Source: Udeniomyces pyricola
Lineage: Eukaryota; Basidiomycota; Tremellomycetes; Cystofilobasidiales; Mrakiaceae
Reading direction: 5' to 3'
Length of the DNA: 64,000 bases
NCBI GenBank assembly: GCA_039545295.1
Contig: BCIK01000005.1
Location: forward strand, 903,142-967,141
Shown here in pieces: positions 24,000 to 36,384 of the stretch (its first letter is position 1; each line of letters opens with the position of its first letter). Below the pieces are notes generated by a model. It ran no database searches. It saw only the letters and a list, made by a program, of their open reading frames with translations, and had not been told where the DNA came from. A program made the position numbers and the translations under genes.

Positions 24000-26900
24000 T
24001 CACACGATCTCCTTACCGAGCACCACAAAGGGAGCCTGACGAGAATCCTCTGTGATCTTCACAGGTTCCGTCTTCTCTACTTCAACTGCCCCCCTCGCTC
24101 GACCTTCTCGCCTGAACTCGTCTTCGTCCTTCTCTCCGACCGATCCACCCCCACTGTCTCCACTACGACTCTCTTCCGCGTTCTGCTCCTTTGCTTCTTC
24201 CTCCTCGAGTTTTGACGTTGGATCCACTTCCTCCTCGATGATGCCGAGGGCCGAACGAAGCTTGTCCTTGACCTGCTCTGTCTTCTTGGTTTTCTGCCCG
24301 CCTTTCCAGACGACATAGGCCGCGCCAATGCCGCAGAGGAACGAGAGTGGGATCAAGCAACCCTGAAGAGGCAGAAAGACAACGAGAGTTCTGAGTGGGT
24401 TTCGTCTTTGAGGGAACGCAACCTCGTTGGAAGCGAAATGATACATAGAACACAACTTACGGTGGTCCAAGGCGGTCGAGTGTAAAGTGTGCCCATACGA
24501 AGCGTGATACGTCCGTCTGAATAAGTCGAGAGGGTCCACATCTGTGAGTTCAATGTTATAGGAAGCAATTGAACGTCAGAATTACGTCGAGCAAGTGAAT
24601 GTTGAGCACCCTCAAGAGCGCCAGAGGAAATCATAAAGCGGCAACGACTCACACAGACACAAAGAATCGCTTGAAAGACAGAGTTCATATCCATGAGGAG
24701 CGTGTTCCAGAGACCGAGCGAGATAGGGAAAGCATAATGTGTTTCGGTGGCGTGAGGTCGGTACCATGTCTTTGCGTCCGCAACAAGAAAAAGCAGGGTG
24801 GCAAGAACCCAGGCCACGAACGCAAAGGGCAATCAGCATGTGCCAAGCATGAACCGGAAGTGACATCATGTGAAGAAGAACCTAACATACCTGGGAAGCC
24901 GAAAACTTTTCTTGCTGGTACCGAAGCTGTTCTTGCTGCTTCTCGGAGAGGACTGGAATGAAGTCCGGATCAAGCAAAGGATCGGGCAAGTCGTCCGGGT
25001 TCTCTGTTTGGCGAGAATGAGGAAACAGTGATTAGGTTCGTCACTTGTCCGACGCTTGTAGCACACACGTTTTGGCGAGCCATGAAAGTACACCGGTTAT
25101 TCCATGCGACACGTACCGATGGGGGCCAGTCCGCGTTCCTTTCTCAGCTTGGTTGACAACCGCTTCAATCGCCAAATAACGAAGATGCGGTAAGTGTCGA
25201 TGATACGAAAGGGGAAGAGGCCGATTCCCGTGATGGTGAACAAGGCGTTGACGATCTATACAAAGCGGGATATGTTCCGATCAGATATGAGTGCGTATTA
25301 CGAGATGTGTGTGATCGTGAAAACTGTCCGGATCAGAGAGAGGTACATACCTGACTCGTGATTTCGACCCAAAGATCCTGTTTGTACTTATTATGAAAGT
25401 TGATGAATTTGGCGAGGAAGAACACGATAGCTGGGAGAGATATACCATGTCATGAAGAAGACAACGACGTCAGACGGGAACGTATGACGTCAAGCATTGA
25501 GGTTCTATCCCAACAGATGTTTGACGCACCTGCGCCCCAGAAGACAACGTTGAAACCTGAATGCCGAACCAAGAGGCAATCAAAACACAGATGAGAAATC
25601 AAAACAAGTGCATGTCAGGGGTGAGGAAGGAGAGAATCTTGTCAATTTGATTGCTGTTCCTCACCATAAAATCCAACGACCACGCCGACGGGAGTGCAAA
25701 GAAATTTCCCAACGCCCTTGAGAGCCCTTTTGACTTGTTGCCTTTTCGTCAAGCAGTCGACAACATGCCGATCGAGTGGGTCTTCATGTTCGATTTCGCT
25801 GTAACTCTGACCACGGGCGCGTCCGATTGATGGACGCCGACCAGCTGATGAGCGAGAGCGGTGCGAACCCCCACCACCCGATTGAGCTCGGGCAAGAGGG
25901 GAGAGGGCAACGGATCGGGTAGCCGATGAGGGACGGCGAGGTCTAGTGCGAGTGGAAGGAGCTTGAGAGAGTAAGGTTGAGGAGCGGGGTCGTTTCGAAG
26001 CTGTTGTCGCATCTGGGGCAGAGGTGAGCAATCCTGCCTTTGGTGGAGGTCCTTCACTACAAGATGATAGCATCATCAGTGAGTGTACACGATGTCATCA
26101 AACGAATTACGAATCAGTCACTCCTTCGCAAATCTTCATTCTGCGTAATCAGATACCCGAAGCGCAAGGACACACATGAAGGCTTGTTCGGTCTCCTCCT
26201 CCTCGATATCGGGTTCGTATGGCGCCAAAGGCGGCTGTTCGGGGAGGCTGATCACAGGCTTCGGGGTGAGGTAGCCAGGAAGAAGAAGAGCTGCCGTCAT
26301 CTGAAACAGACATGATAGTCGACCCGAAAGGCGAGAAGTCAGTTCGATGTATGATATGAAATCTGATCAAGCCAATCAAGTATACCTTTTGCAAGTAGGA
26401 GACAGCCGAAACGGTTGGATCTGTAGGGTGAGTTATCTCAAAGTGCGTGTTAGAAATCATGTTGGGCCACGTCAAGGGGCGGAGTCCATGTGCACTTGGC
26501 CAGAGAGACGTCACGATTAGTACGATTACCATGCATAAGAGGGACGCACCAATGACATCAAGATGATCAACGACGCTATCGTGATGATGCTCGTCCACCT
26601 CGGCATGGTGAGTCTCGTCTTGGTCGATACTGTTGCGTATTCGGATGACTCCCTGCTCGCTTTTAGGCAACACATCCCAAGCTCCACCTAGAGGCGCCCC
26701 TGATTCGGAATCCTCTTCGCATAAGCTTGTGACTGTTCCTCTTCGCGCGCGAGGGCCTTCTCCAGCGGCGGCATTAGAACCAGCTCGTCGTCGATTGCCT
26801 GAAGTGGGCGAAGTAGGTGCGGGGAAAGCGACCGTCACAGGGTTGCCATCGCCGCCTGAGGACAAGGATGCCTTTCGACCTCGAGTAGCTGATGATTGCG

Positions 26901-27672
26901 AGTCACGTCGGTCTCCTTGAGGACCATCTCCTCGAACTGCGTTCGCACCAGGTGCAGCCCCGTCAAAGATAGACTGGATGGTCCTCGACCGAGCTCGGGG
27001 GCCGGCGGTGATATTGCTTCCGAGGTTTCTTCCATCAACACGTTGCTGTTGCTCGCCACCTCTGACAGCACCATCCCCAAGCCAAACGCCTTCTCTGCTA
27101 TTACTTCCCCTCCGGACTTCTTTGCCACCGTTATTAGGACTCTTCTGTGAAGCTACACTGCCATTCCTTAATCTCGCTCCAACCGCCGATGGCACCTGCA
27201 GGCTCCCTTTCCTCTCATTCCCCCCCTCCAGTCCCGCAGTGCGCGAGAACTCGGGCTGAAGCTGATGTTCTCTCCCATCACCATCGTCGAGTTGCTTGTC
27301 CGATCCATCTTCATTGTCGCCATCAGGAGAAGGCGCAAAGGGCTCGTTGAAACTGATGCCGGACGGTTGGCGGGTCGGGGGGAAGATGGGGATTGGTGCC
27401 CGGACGGGGATGAGCGTCGAGGAGGGTGTGCGGATAGTGGAGGGACGGGTCTGAGAGGACACAGTGTCGCGACGACTGGAACAGATGTTGAGGAGCCGAT
27501 ATTCGATGCGAAAGCACAGTCAGAAGCGAGAAAGCAGGGGGCAAGAAACAAGTCAGACGCGAGGTGAAGTGTTGGGTATGTGACTTGTCAGACGTGAAGG
27601 CCAGACGCGCAAAACAGATAGGGGACTTGACGACGTGCATCGATTGACTTACACTCGCACGGAAGGAGCCAT
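24000..27672 (-). CDS. DUF2985 multi-pass membrane protein
   Basis: Conserved fungal membrane protein of unknown function. The first exon is tiny: MAPSVRV (27672 leftward) splices in phase to RRDTVSSQTRPSTIRTPSS near 27480. A long hydrophilic, Ser/Arg-rich N-terminal region (to about 26570) ends with a His/Asp-rich HHAEVDEHHHDSVVDHLDVI. After a further linker (LLLPGYLTPKPVISLPEQPP) and an Arg/Ser-rich exon, the DUF2985 core appears: KFLCTPVGVVVGFY, GFNVVFWGAAIVFFLAKFIN, LWVEITSQIVNALFTITGIG, FPFRIIDTYRIFVIWRLKRL, WYRPHATETHYAFP, GLWNTLLMDMNSVFQAILC, then a last membrane segment GCLIPLSFLCGIGAAYVVWK and an acidic tail, stop at 24000. Four to six transmembrane helices are likely. The upstream flank carries a G run with an N (27716). 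Confidence 0.82.
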
Positions 27673-28161
27673 GGTCGATGGCACAGCAGTCGTCAGATAT
27701 ATGGGGGGGGGGGGGNGGGCGCGACTGACGATCGATATGGAACGGTTGAGGGGTGACCGGTGATGCTTGACAGAAGCCGATGAAGGGGGAACGAAGATGT
27801 CAGGCAAAGAAGAAGCCGAAATCGACCGGCCACACCCTGCCACCTCCCTATCGCGTCTCGGCGCGCGCCGGATTGAACGCCAGCTAGCGGATCGACTTAA
27901 TTAGTGCATATATACGACATCGGCTTGTGATTAATGTGATTCTCTGCTAATCACGGGCAGCCACATATGATCATCACTCGATATGGCAACCAGTTGAACA
28001 ATTTGCTTCTTTCACCGGCATATATCATGACAGCTGCAGTCAAATCAGGGGCAACTTTTCGCATCATTATTGCTACAACATTTTTGTCAGATTCCGGGTC
28101 TGCCCCGTCCTTCCCTTCCCCTGGTTTCGCGCCTCCTCTTCCATGCAAGTCCTGATCATCT
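27673..28161. other. DUF2985 promoter with G run containing an N
   Basis: The DUF2985 5' flank has a G tract at about 27703-27719 with one undetermined base at 27716, so its length is unresolved. TATA-like TGCATATATACG lies near 27906. No gene seen. Confidence 0.55.
27716..27716. other. Undetermined base in a G run
   Basis: An N inside the G tract at about 27703-27719 upstream of the DUF2985 start; tract length is not reliable. Confidence 0.95.
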
Positions 28162-30864
28162 TCACCGACTCTCTTGAGCCTCCTCCCGCTCCTTCCTACT
28201 CCACTGAGCCTCCTCGTCGTCCTCGATCCCACTTCCAGTCGACGTGAAGATGGTCCGGTCGAGTCCAAACACTTGATCCATGTCCTCGAGAGTAAGACCG
28301 GACGTTTCGGGCACGAAAAACCAATAGAAGATCGCCGAGGCGAAGCAGAAACCTCCAAAGAGGAAGAACTGGAGAGTCAAGCAAGGCCAAAGATAAACAG
28401 ATACAATGTTGTCAGGACAGGTCACCAACGACAGAGGATGTGAGATAGATAGATAGAAAGGGCGATGAAAAAGCGGGGATGAACGTACCATGCCGTAACC
28501 AAGCGAGGTCGCCATGTATGGAGTCGTTCGAGCGATGACCTGTAAGCCGGTATTCCCAAAAACGCGATCAGCTAAAGCTACGGGCACGTTGAACCATCTA
28601 CACTAGCCGGTATCGGACAGGGATACGAACAAATTGCCAGAGCCATTGACTGCACGCGGTAAACGTTGCACAGAACGTGCGGACTCGCAGCGGGTAGATT
28701 TCGGCACACTATTTGTCGAAGGTTGGGTAGCACGGAAAAGACAGGGAGAAGGGAAAGTAAGCGAGACAGATCAGTCTCGACATGCGTGCACGTTCAGGAC
28801 CTCTGTCGTCGGATTTAGTGGTTGCAGGTGATGAATGGTACGCACCAAGATCCAAGCAAGACCATTGATCGACGCAGCGAACGACGCGCCAAAGATCATG
28901 ATAGCAGCCGTAGCTCCCCGGCCTGCTGCAGCCGTGCTGGACGAAACGGCCGTACCACTGCTACCGGATCGATCGTCCTTGATCTTGATGAACGCGCCGA
29001 GGTAGAACATGGAGACGCACATGATACCCGCTCCAATGAGCAAAGGAGGACGACGTCCCACTCGATCGACAAGGAAACCTGAGAACGAAGAACATTAGTT
29101 CGATCAGGCCTGGATTCAATTCCTTGCGGATGCAAGGTCCAAGTATAAGAAATGAAGGATGGAGGGATACATAAAGCAGAGCTGATGGGACCCACCCAAG
29201 AAGATCACCGAAGCTACCGCCTTAACAACACCGTAGATACCAGTGTAAAGAGCGGTCTGACTTTGAGTTCGCAGATGAGGAGGATGCAAAATGCCAACGG
29301 TCAACTAGATTCATCTAACGCACGACACCGGGAAAGACACGACGTACGTGACTCCGATCGACTTGAAAATGGTGGGAGAATAGTAGTTGACCGCGTTGGT
29401 GCCCACCATGTCTATAATTTGCCAAAGTCAGGATAACGATTCTTCAGAAAATTGGAACGACGAAGATGCCATGACCTGGATGAACCGGTTCTCGCGCAAT
29501 GGTGCGCGGGAGACAGATAAAGAGAAGCTTGCACTTACTCTGGAACAGCATCAGACAGAACCCAATAGCGAGGCGATTCTTGATTGCTCCAAGATACTTG
29601 GCCAGAGTCCTTACGTAAGCGCCAGCCCAGCTCCACGTCCCTTCCCTTGCCTCTTTTCCACTCAGGATTCTGACGTCCTCGAGCTGTCTTCGGATAGCGT
29701 CCATCTCTCTCAAGATGTACGGGTGCTCCGGATCCAAGTTTCGAATCCAACTCAGGTTGGCGAGTGCTTGCTCTGGCTTGTTAGATTTGAGGAGGAAACG
29801 AGGCGTCTCGCGAACGAACAAGACAGAGATGAAGAGAAGACCAGACGGAACAAGTTGGATCGCCATGGGGATGATCCAGGTTGAAGACCGCTTAAGGCTG
29901 ATGTGCTCCTTGATACCAAAGACGATCCAAAAGCCAACAAGGGCGCCTGATGACAAAGCGGAAACATCGCCAGGCAGAAGAGATAAGTTCGACATACGAA
30001 AGGGGGAGCGAATGCGGCAACGTGGACCCACCGACTTGATACGCAATCTCGTAAAATCCGACAAGCCTTCCTCGGATGGCCGGTGGGGAGATCTCAGCCC
30101 TGTATTCCGTTCACATGGAAGTCAGATTTTTTTTTTATCAGTTGTCTGTGAGGCCCAGATAGCCACGCATCCAAGATTCATGGTTGACGGCGCAGCAACA
30201 TACAGAAAGATTGGGCAAGCCGCGGTGATGACGCCGACACCCAATCCGACGAGCGCTCTTCCGGCGTAGATGTAGTCAAGGTTCCCACTGGGAGCGACCG
30301 TTTGCAGGATTGAGCCAACGATGAAGATCAAGGTGGCGGTAAGGATGGCCAGACGTCTGCCAAAAGTCTCCATTAGGGGGAAGGCGAGGATGGCACCTCC
30401 AATAGCAGCGGCTTGGAACGTCGAGACAATATTTGCCGAGATAGTCTAGGTGGGACAGCATTCAAAGATGATCAGTATGGGCAGGTCTTCGCTGACGGTC
30501 CGACGTCCGCAGGAGATGCAGACCCTGTCTCACGCACGTTCAGCTCGCTCTTTGACATGCCGTCGAGTCCAAAGTCCCGAGTAAATGCGGGCAACGTGAT
30601 GGTTGTACCGATGTAAGAGGAGTCATATCCAAAGAGAGCAGCACCAAACGCGATGGAGATGGCGGTGAGATGGACCCTAGCGTTGCTGCAGAAACGACGG
30701 AGAAATTCGGGCTCGTTCGAGTCAGAACAACCGAATCGAAACTTGGGGACGCGTTTTCGTCTGGTCGAGAGGGTCCAAGCCAGACAGCGGGATGTTGACG
30801 AGAAGTCACGCGGGACCCACTAGATCTGAGACGGTGTGTGGCCGTCGTCTTGTAACTTGAGCAT
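28162..30864 (-). CDS. MFS sugar transporter
   Basis: Twelve-helix sugar/proton symporter of the major facilitator superfamily, plasma membrane. Exon 1, MLKLQDDGHTPSQI (start 30864), splices from a GTGGGT donor in phase to YNARVHLTAISIAFGAALFG. The expected marks follow: AALFGYDSSYIGTTITLPAF in helix 1, FPLMETFGRRLAIL after helix 2 (the GR(R/K) loop), YIYAGRALVGLGVGVITAAC, AEISPPAIRGRLVGFYEIAY (the PxxxRG signature), ETPRFLLKSNKPEQALANLS in the central loop, VNYYSPTIFKSIGV in helix 7, FLVDRVGRRPPLLIGAGI, CAEIYPLRVRTFC, and VPETSGLTLEDMDQVFG at the end. At least eleven short introns. Substrate cannot be read; the beta-glucosidase about 8 kb downstream makes glucose or a glucoside plausible, as inference only. 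Confidence 0.93.
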
Positions 30865-31627
30865 TTTAAAGAAAGTTGGAGAGAAGGAAAGAGCCACAGA
30901 GACAGTCGAAAATGAGAGAACTTGAAAAGGAGGTAAGGAGGAGAAGAAAGTAGTCAGCGCTGAGTCCGAACTGCGTGGAGAGCGAGAGACCCCAGTTCGC
31001 GCTGCTGCGAACGACACGAACCTGCAAGAAAATTGAGTGACAATAACGGCCTGCCAGAAGCCAGAGAACAGAGCGCGGAAGATCTGAGTGAAGAAGACGC
31101 AAAGACAAGGGCGAAGAACTAGGGAGTGGGGTCGGAGGAGAAGCCGACTGAGAATTGGGCTGGACTGTACCAAATTGAACCGGGGCCGCAATCCAGGCGG
31201 TGCCACGGGTTTCGGCCGCTTTCTCATGTATATCCGTGCGGTGCCACAGTACAGCCGCCGCGGCGTGCTCTATATACATATATATCATGTCTGTGGGTCA
31301 GATTGCTCATTCACCCCTTCAGACATGACACGTGAATACAATAATGAGTCGCTGAGATACATACTTACAAGACGGGTCATATGTGTTCCATTTCAATATA
31401 TATACACAAGAGGCATATTCACCGCCTGAGTCGGCGCGTCCCGGACGCGTGCGTAAATCCTGGGCCTCGACTTTCCCTCAGCTAGTCGCGTCGCGCTTGC
31501 GATTTCGACGTTCGACGCTTGCAACGTCGTCAACCTCCGAGCTTCTACACCTAACAATCACTATCCTAGCGGCCATCGCGACGCCTACTGATCGTTGCTT
31601 GTCCGACAGCAGAGGCATGCAAACATC
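30865..31627. promoter_or_regulatory. Divergent promoter: MFS transporter / TEN1-like gene
   Basis: This 763-bp region separates two divergent starts. It contains a TATA-rich CTCTATATACATATATATC near 31269, several CGG/CCG clusters around 31180-31260 and ACGCGT at 31445-31450, about 180 bp before the TEN1-like start. Confidence 0.45.
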
Positions 31628-32352
31628 ATGAGCAAGACGTACATCCCATCCCACTATACCCGACCTGCGCCTGGGCGACTGGTCCCTATTGCCTATTTAC
31701 CTCACGATGAAGGCTTTCCTACGAATGTCGGCAAGGTCCGCGTAGCAGGAAGGTCTGTAGCGAGCTCCGTTTCTACGGGAGGAAATTTCAAGATCCACGG
31801 TCTCTGATATGCTGATGCTGACATGCCAGACTGCCCTCTCCAGGCTTCTTCATCATCACCTAGAGACAGGATTCCTGCTTCTCGCGTCAGCTGACTGGAC
31901 GACGGCTCTCTGGGTTGACCCAGCACTCTGCATCGAGACAGACGACAAGGGAACGGGTGTCATTGGCCGGCTGATGGTTGAAGAAGGAGGTTTCAGAGTG
32001 CCTTGGTCAGCTTTGGGAACGATGGATCATGTTTCGGTAAGAGGCTTCACGGTCGTCGCGTTCCTGCTAGATCACGTCTCTTTGTGGGAGTCATTGCTGA
32101 CTGTTTGTTGCGTTTTCATGAAATTCGCCGGCTGAATAGCACGCTTATGTCCTCCATCTTGCCACCGTATCGCCGTCCCTTCACCCGCTTGATCTGCATC
32201 GCCGGCTTCCGACTATCCTTCCGCTCGTTCTCCGCGCCATTCTACTTGTTCCAGCTCGTGAACTCGACTTGAAAGCATGGGAAAGCGCGATATCCCTCCG
32301 GCTAGAACGTCCTTCACAAAACAAGCACAAAAGTCTTTCGGCGACAAAGTAG
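31628..32352 (+). CDS. Small protein, candidate TEN1 (CST telomere complex)
   Basis: Three exons (31628-31752, 31844-32036, 32140-32352) give 176 residues in consistent phase. The start is MSKTYIPSHYTRPAPGRLVP. The central part reads NVGKVRVAGRLLHHHLETGF then LLLASADWTTALWVDPALCI, which has the strand-turn-strand look of a small OB-fold (VRVxGRLL, then a hydrophobic strand, then a capacity to end in WVDPxL). TEN1 proteins are small OB-folds with this arrangement and very low conservation. The C-terminal third (LRAILLVPARELDLKAWESA onward) would lie beyond the fold. The gene is real-looking by splicing and phase. The TEN1 name rests on weak resemblance; RPA3-like or another small OB protein is possible. 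Confidence 0.45.
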
Positions 32353-33360
32353 GCACCCAATCGGAACGCTGTAGTCGAACGAATCGAAAAGGAAAGGCAG
32401 ACTGTCTTGTCGTGAAGCGAGCTTCTGGGATTGTGCAGATGAGGTGACCGGCGCTGCCGTTTAGCCTGAGTGCACAGAAGGTGAGTCTGGTCATGAAATA
32501 TGTGCCGCTCATCATCACTGCCCCTTCATCCCTGGAGAGCATAGCTGGGGTTTTGACGATGCGGCAAAGCTCATGCTAACCCAGAAGTCGCTCCTACTCT
32601 CTTTATCTCCTTGTTTTCGCATGGTCAGTAGCGCTTTGTCACTCACGATCACGCACAACAGGATCGCCTCCTAACGTCCTAACAGCGTGCACCTTCGATG
32701 GGTCAGAACATCCCCCTCCTCCTCTCTTCCCTCTGTAAAAACGAAATGACGAGGCTGATAGTACTAGTGGCCAGACTGGAGTCCAACGTGGATCTTTGCG
32801 GTTACATACTTGGTTTACCTCAAGCTTGCGTATGCATCGGGAGTGCAACGATTCAATCCATAGCGGACTGTCCTTTCGTCCACTCCGTAGGTCGCGAGGC
32901 TTGCTTCGTCCTTGTCCTTCCATCGTTTCCATCAGCATCGACGCTGCTGAGGACGTAGACTCGCTCATATCATTTAGTCGGACGTAGGCATGGCACGACG
33001 CATTATGTTCGTTGTGTTCCCTGGAAGACTATGCATGCAACTTCGATGAATGTCGAATCGTGACGATGCTGTACCTACATGACAGAGCGACAGACAGGAA
33101 AGAGAATGGAGACATATCGGATGAGCCGTAGTAGTCGATGTTTTTGATGAAATACGACTGAAGAAACTCTGACTACCAAACTTTGACTACCTGTGCATGG
33201 CGTCGCATGTTGCACAGCCATGACCACATTCGAGATTTCCTCGACTAGACGCGAGCGTCGGCGAGGTTTCCTCCTCCGGATTCTTCCTGCTCTCCTCCGG
33301 TTCACCCTTCGAGCTTCGACTTTCTTTATCTCGCTTCCCCACTTATAACCCAAAGGTCGT
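32353..33360. other. 1-kb region without a confirmed gene
   Basis: The region lies between the TEN1-like gene and TRM2, both on the plus strand. A minus-strand frame starting MSESTSSAASMLMETMEGQG at 32968 runs to a plausible GTAAAC donor near 32820. It could be the first exon of a small antisense gene, but I could not complete it. The rest is TRM2 promoter. Confidence 0.4.
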
Positions 33361-36300
33361 ATGATAGCTCGGCACCTCATCGGATCTACTCGACAGCATT
33401 TATCACCTCATCTCCAGCAACGCCTTCCGCTTGCTTTCACCCCAGCCCGTCAACTTAGCACCTTCTCCCAACGCTTCGCCGCTCGCGATTCTTCCTTTCA
33501 GGCTCCGCCTTCTTCTTACTTCACTAGCACTCGCCCCTCAAACTCATCTTTTCCTACGAAGACTCAACCGAAAGCCTCCCGGTCCAACCCAACTTGGTCT
33601 CCTACTCCTACTCGGTCATTCCCTTACAAATCGTCCCGACGTTCACGTTTCGCCATGTCCTCCGATCCCGCCCAATCAAAACCGGCCCATTCCCCACCTT
33701 CGTCCCCTTCCTCTTCTGCGCCCAAAAAGGCCCGAACCGAGCCATTCAGTTTCCCAATTATCAGTACCCCTCTAGCTCTTGACGACGCACCCATCACTTC
33801 TGCTCCTACCCCCGCGGTAGATGGACCTAAAAAGGTCGGCAAGGGCAAAAAGGGCAAGCCCAAGCGGTTCCTGCCCGAAGAATCCATCATGATGGACGTC
33901 GAGGTCTTCATGGGCAAGGAACGTACTTTGCAGCTCACCCAAGCAGCCAAGGACTGGGATAGTCCTCTGGAGAGGAACCAGGTCGTCGAGGTCAGAGTCA
34001 GCAAGGTCGGAAGTGGAGGTAAGTTTTCGATACCGATGCGAGTGAGGATCGTACGCGACACTATCTCTCGTCTGAGCGATTGTAATATTGTTGATTGACA
34101 CGCCCAATTATACTCATGTTTCCCTTCTTTCAGGCGACTCAATGTCGTTCTACGAGAGCTCTACGAATCCTTCGGAGCCATGGGTCATTCTCACTCCCTT
34201 TGCACTCCCCAACGAGCTCATCAAGGTCCGAATTGACGCGAACTCGCGTCTGCACTCCAAGGGTGTTCTTCTCGAAGTCCTCGAGCCTAACTCGGAGCTC
34301 AGGTTGCCTGAGGGTCCCAAATGCCAGTACTTTGGTAAATGGTGAGTTGTGTGGTCGCGTATCTCGATCCCTACCAGACTGCGGAGGGCACTGACCATGC
34401 ACCAACTTATGTTCACCCCCGTGTCATGACGGCTCGGTCTTCTGTTCAGTTCGGGTTGCCAATACCAGAACGTCTCTTACGAAACTCAGCTTGGATGGAA
34501 GCGTGACACCGTGACCAACGCGTTTGCCAACTTTTCCCGTCAGTCTTCTGTGCCCACCTTGGTCGTTCTGACTGTTTGCCTACTTTTGGACTTTTGATTG
34601 ACATTGGTCTGTCTTTTGCTCTGTTTTTGTTTCTGAATGCGTCAATGTTGCACGAACGGCGACATCAATCTAGGTCTGGACCCATCCTTGGTACCGACCG
34701 TCCTTCCGACGATTCCCTCGCCCAAGCAATTCAACTACCGAACCAAGATGTGAGAGCAGCTGGCCATGCTACTCCTCCCTTCCTCCTTTCTCAAAGATTG
34801 ATTTGAACCGCTCTCTGACAGTTGGCTCACTTACCAACACATACCTTGCGTGCCGTTTTTTAATCTTTCCATCGCAGTACTCCTCACTTCAAGTCTCTCC
34901 CTAGCGCTGTCCGAAACCCGATCCTGAACTCGCTCGGCCTCTCGACTAAAACGAAAGGTCACGATCAGACCCGACCTCCTGCCGCCCCTCAATGCTATCT
35001 TCCCTCGTCCAACGGTCCTACTTCGACTGAGGCTTCCTTGAACCCTTCTAATGAAGGAGCATTGGATCCCGCCACTGAATCCGTCACTGCTGAGGTCGCT
35101 CGGGCCAACGGTGGCACGGGTCCAGACGGAAGGTTCTTCCAGGGCAAGGATGGCATGGGCCAGTATGAATTCAAGATTGGATTTGACGACAAGGTGACGC
35201 ATAAGGTTCTGGATATCGAGGTAAGTCCCGCATTGCTCGGCGTTTGCACCAGGAATCGTCCTTTGTATACTGAGCTAATCTAGCACCTCGGTATCGACTC
35301 GTCCAAACGACCTACTCTCGTTGTTTTGCTTAGGAATGTCCCCTTGCGACCCCGATCATCAATGAAAAATACACTCTCGAGCGCCGACGCGTGACCGAAA
35401 ACATCCACCTTTACCCCCGTGACGCGACGCTCCTCCTGCGTGATTCCTCCCACCCCGACTCGTTCGCTCGCCTCTCTCCCCAACTTCTATCGACATCCTC
35501 ATCATCGCCCCCGGAAACCGAGGAGCTGCCTCATATTGTCGTGACGGATCACAAAGCGACGGTTTACGAGCAAGTCGGCAAGCTTGGGTTCACCTTCCCT
35601 GCGGGATCCTTCTTCCAAAACAATAATAGCATCCTCGTTCCCTTGACGTCCTACGTCAAGGACGCCATCTTCCCTTCGGATGCTTCTGCCGCCTCGTCGG
35701 CCTCGACTCCTACTATCCCGACGTCTCTCCCTCGACCGACGCACCTTATCGATACCTACTGCGGTTCCGGTCTCTTCGCCATCACCCTCTCGGAGCACTT
35801 TGAGAGCGTCACTGGGATTGAGATCGATCCCAAGAGTATCCAGTACGCAAAGGAGAACGCCAAGCGCAACGTTGTCGATGGCAAGTGCACGTTCTTGGCG
35901 GGCAAGTCGGAAGAGATTTTCATACAGGTCCAAGGCAAGGGTTTCGAATGGGAGAAGACGGTTGTCATCATGGATGTGAGTTCTTTTCCCCCCCCCTTCT
36001 CTCTTTATCTATACTATTCGACCCTTTTTTCTCTTTCTTTTTTCAGCGTGAGCCATGACTAACGTACATGTCTTGTATCACTTGTCCTCAACGACTGACC
36101 CTTACTACCCACTTCGCCGCATCTCCCTTGACAATCTCACTTAGCCCCCTCGCAAAGGATGCGACGAACCCTTCCTGGAACAACTCGTCGCACTCCATCC
36201 TCAAGCCGTCGTCTACGTCTCGTGCAACGTTCATACCCAAGCGCGTGACGTTGGATACCTCCTCTCGCAGGACCTCAAGTTGCCGGGCAAGAAGTACGTT

Positions 36301-36384
36301 TTGGAGTCGTTGCGTGGGTTTGATCTGTTCCCCCAGACGGCTCATGTCGAGGGCGTGGCGGTGTTGAGGTTGGTGGATTGCTGA
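33361..36384 (+). CDS. TRM2: tRNA (uracil-54-C5)-methyltransferase
   Basis: Makes ribothymidine at tRNA position 54 using S-adenosylmethionine (TrmA/RumA family). Exon 1 opens MIARHLIGSTRQHLSPHLQQ, an Arg/Ser-rich, acid-free leader resembling a mitochondrial presequence, with a second Met (MSSDPAQSKP) at 33655. A TRAM-like beta domain follows (NQVVEVRVSKVGSGG, WVILTPFALPNELIKVRID), then the CQYFGKCSGCQYQNVSYETQ cluster, GQYEFKIGFDDKVTHK, FPAGSFFQNNNSILVPL, SAM motif LIDTYCGSGLFAITLSEHF, GIEIDPKSIQYAKENAKRN, DPPRKGCDEPFLEQLV, and the catalytic Cys in YVSCNVHTQARDVGYL (usually SCNP). It ends LRGFDLFPQTAHVEGVAVLR with stop at 36384. About six introns. It converges on DBP3. Secure. Confidence 0.93.
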
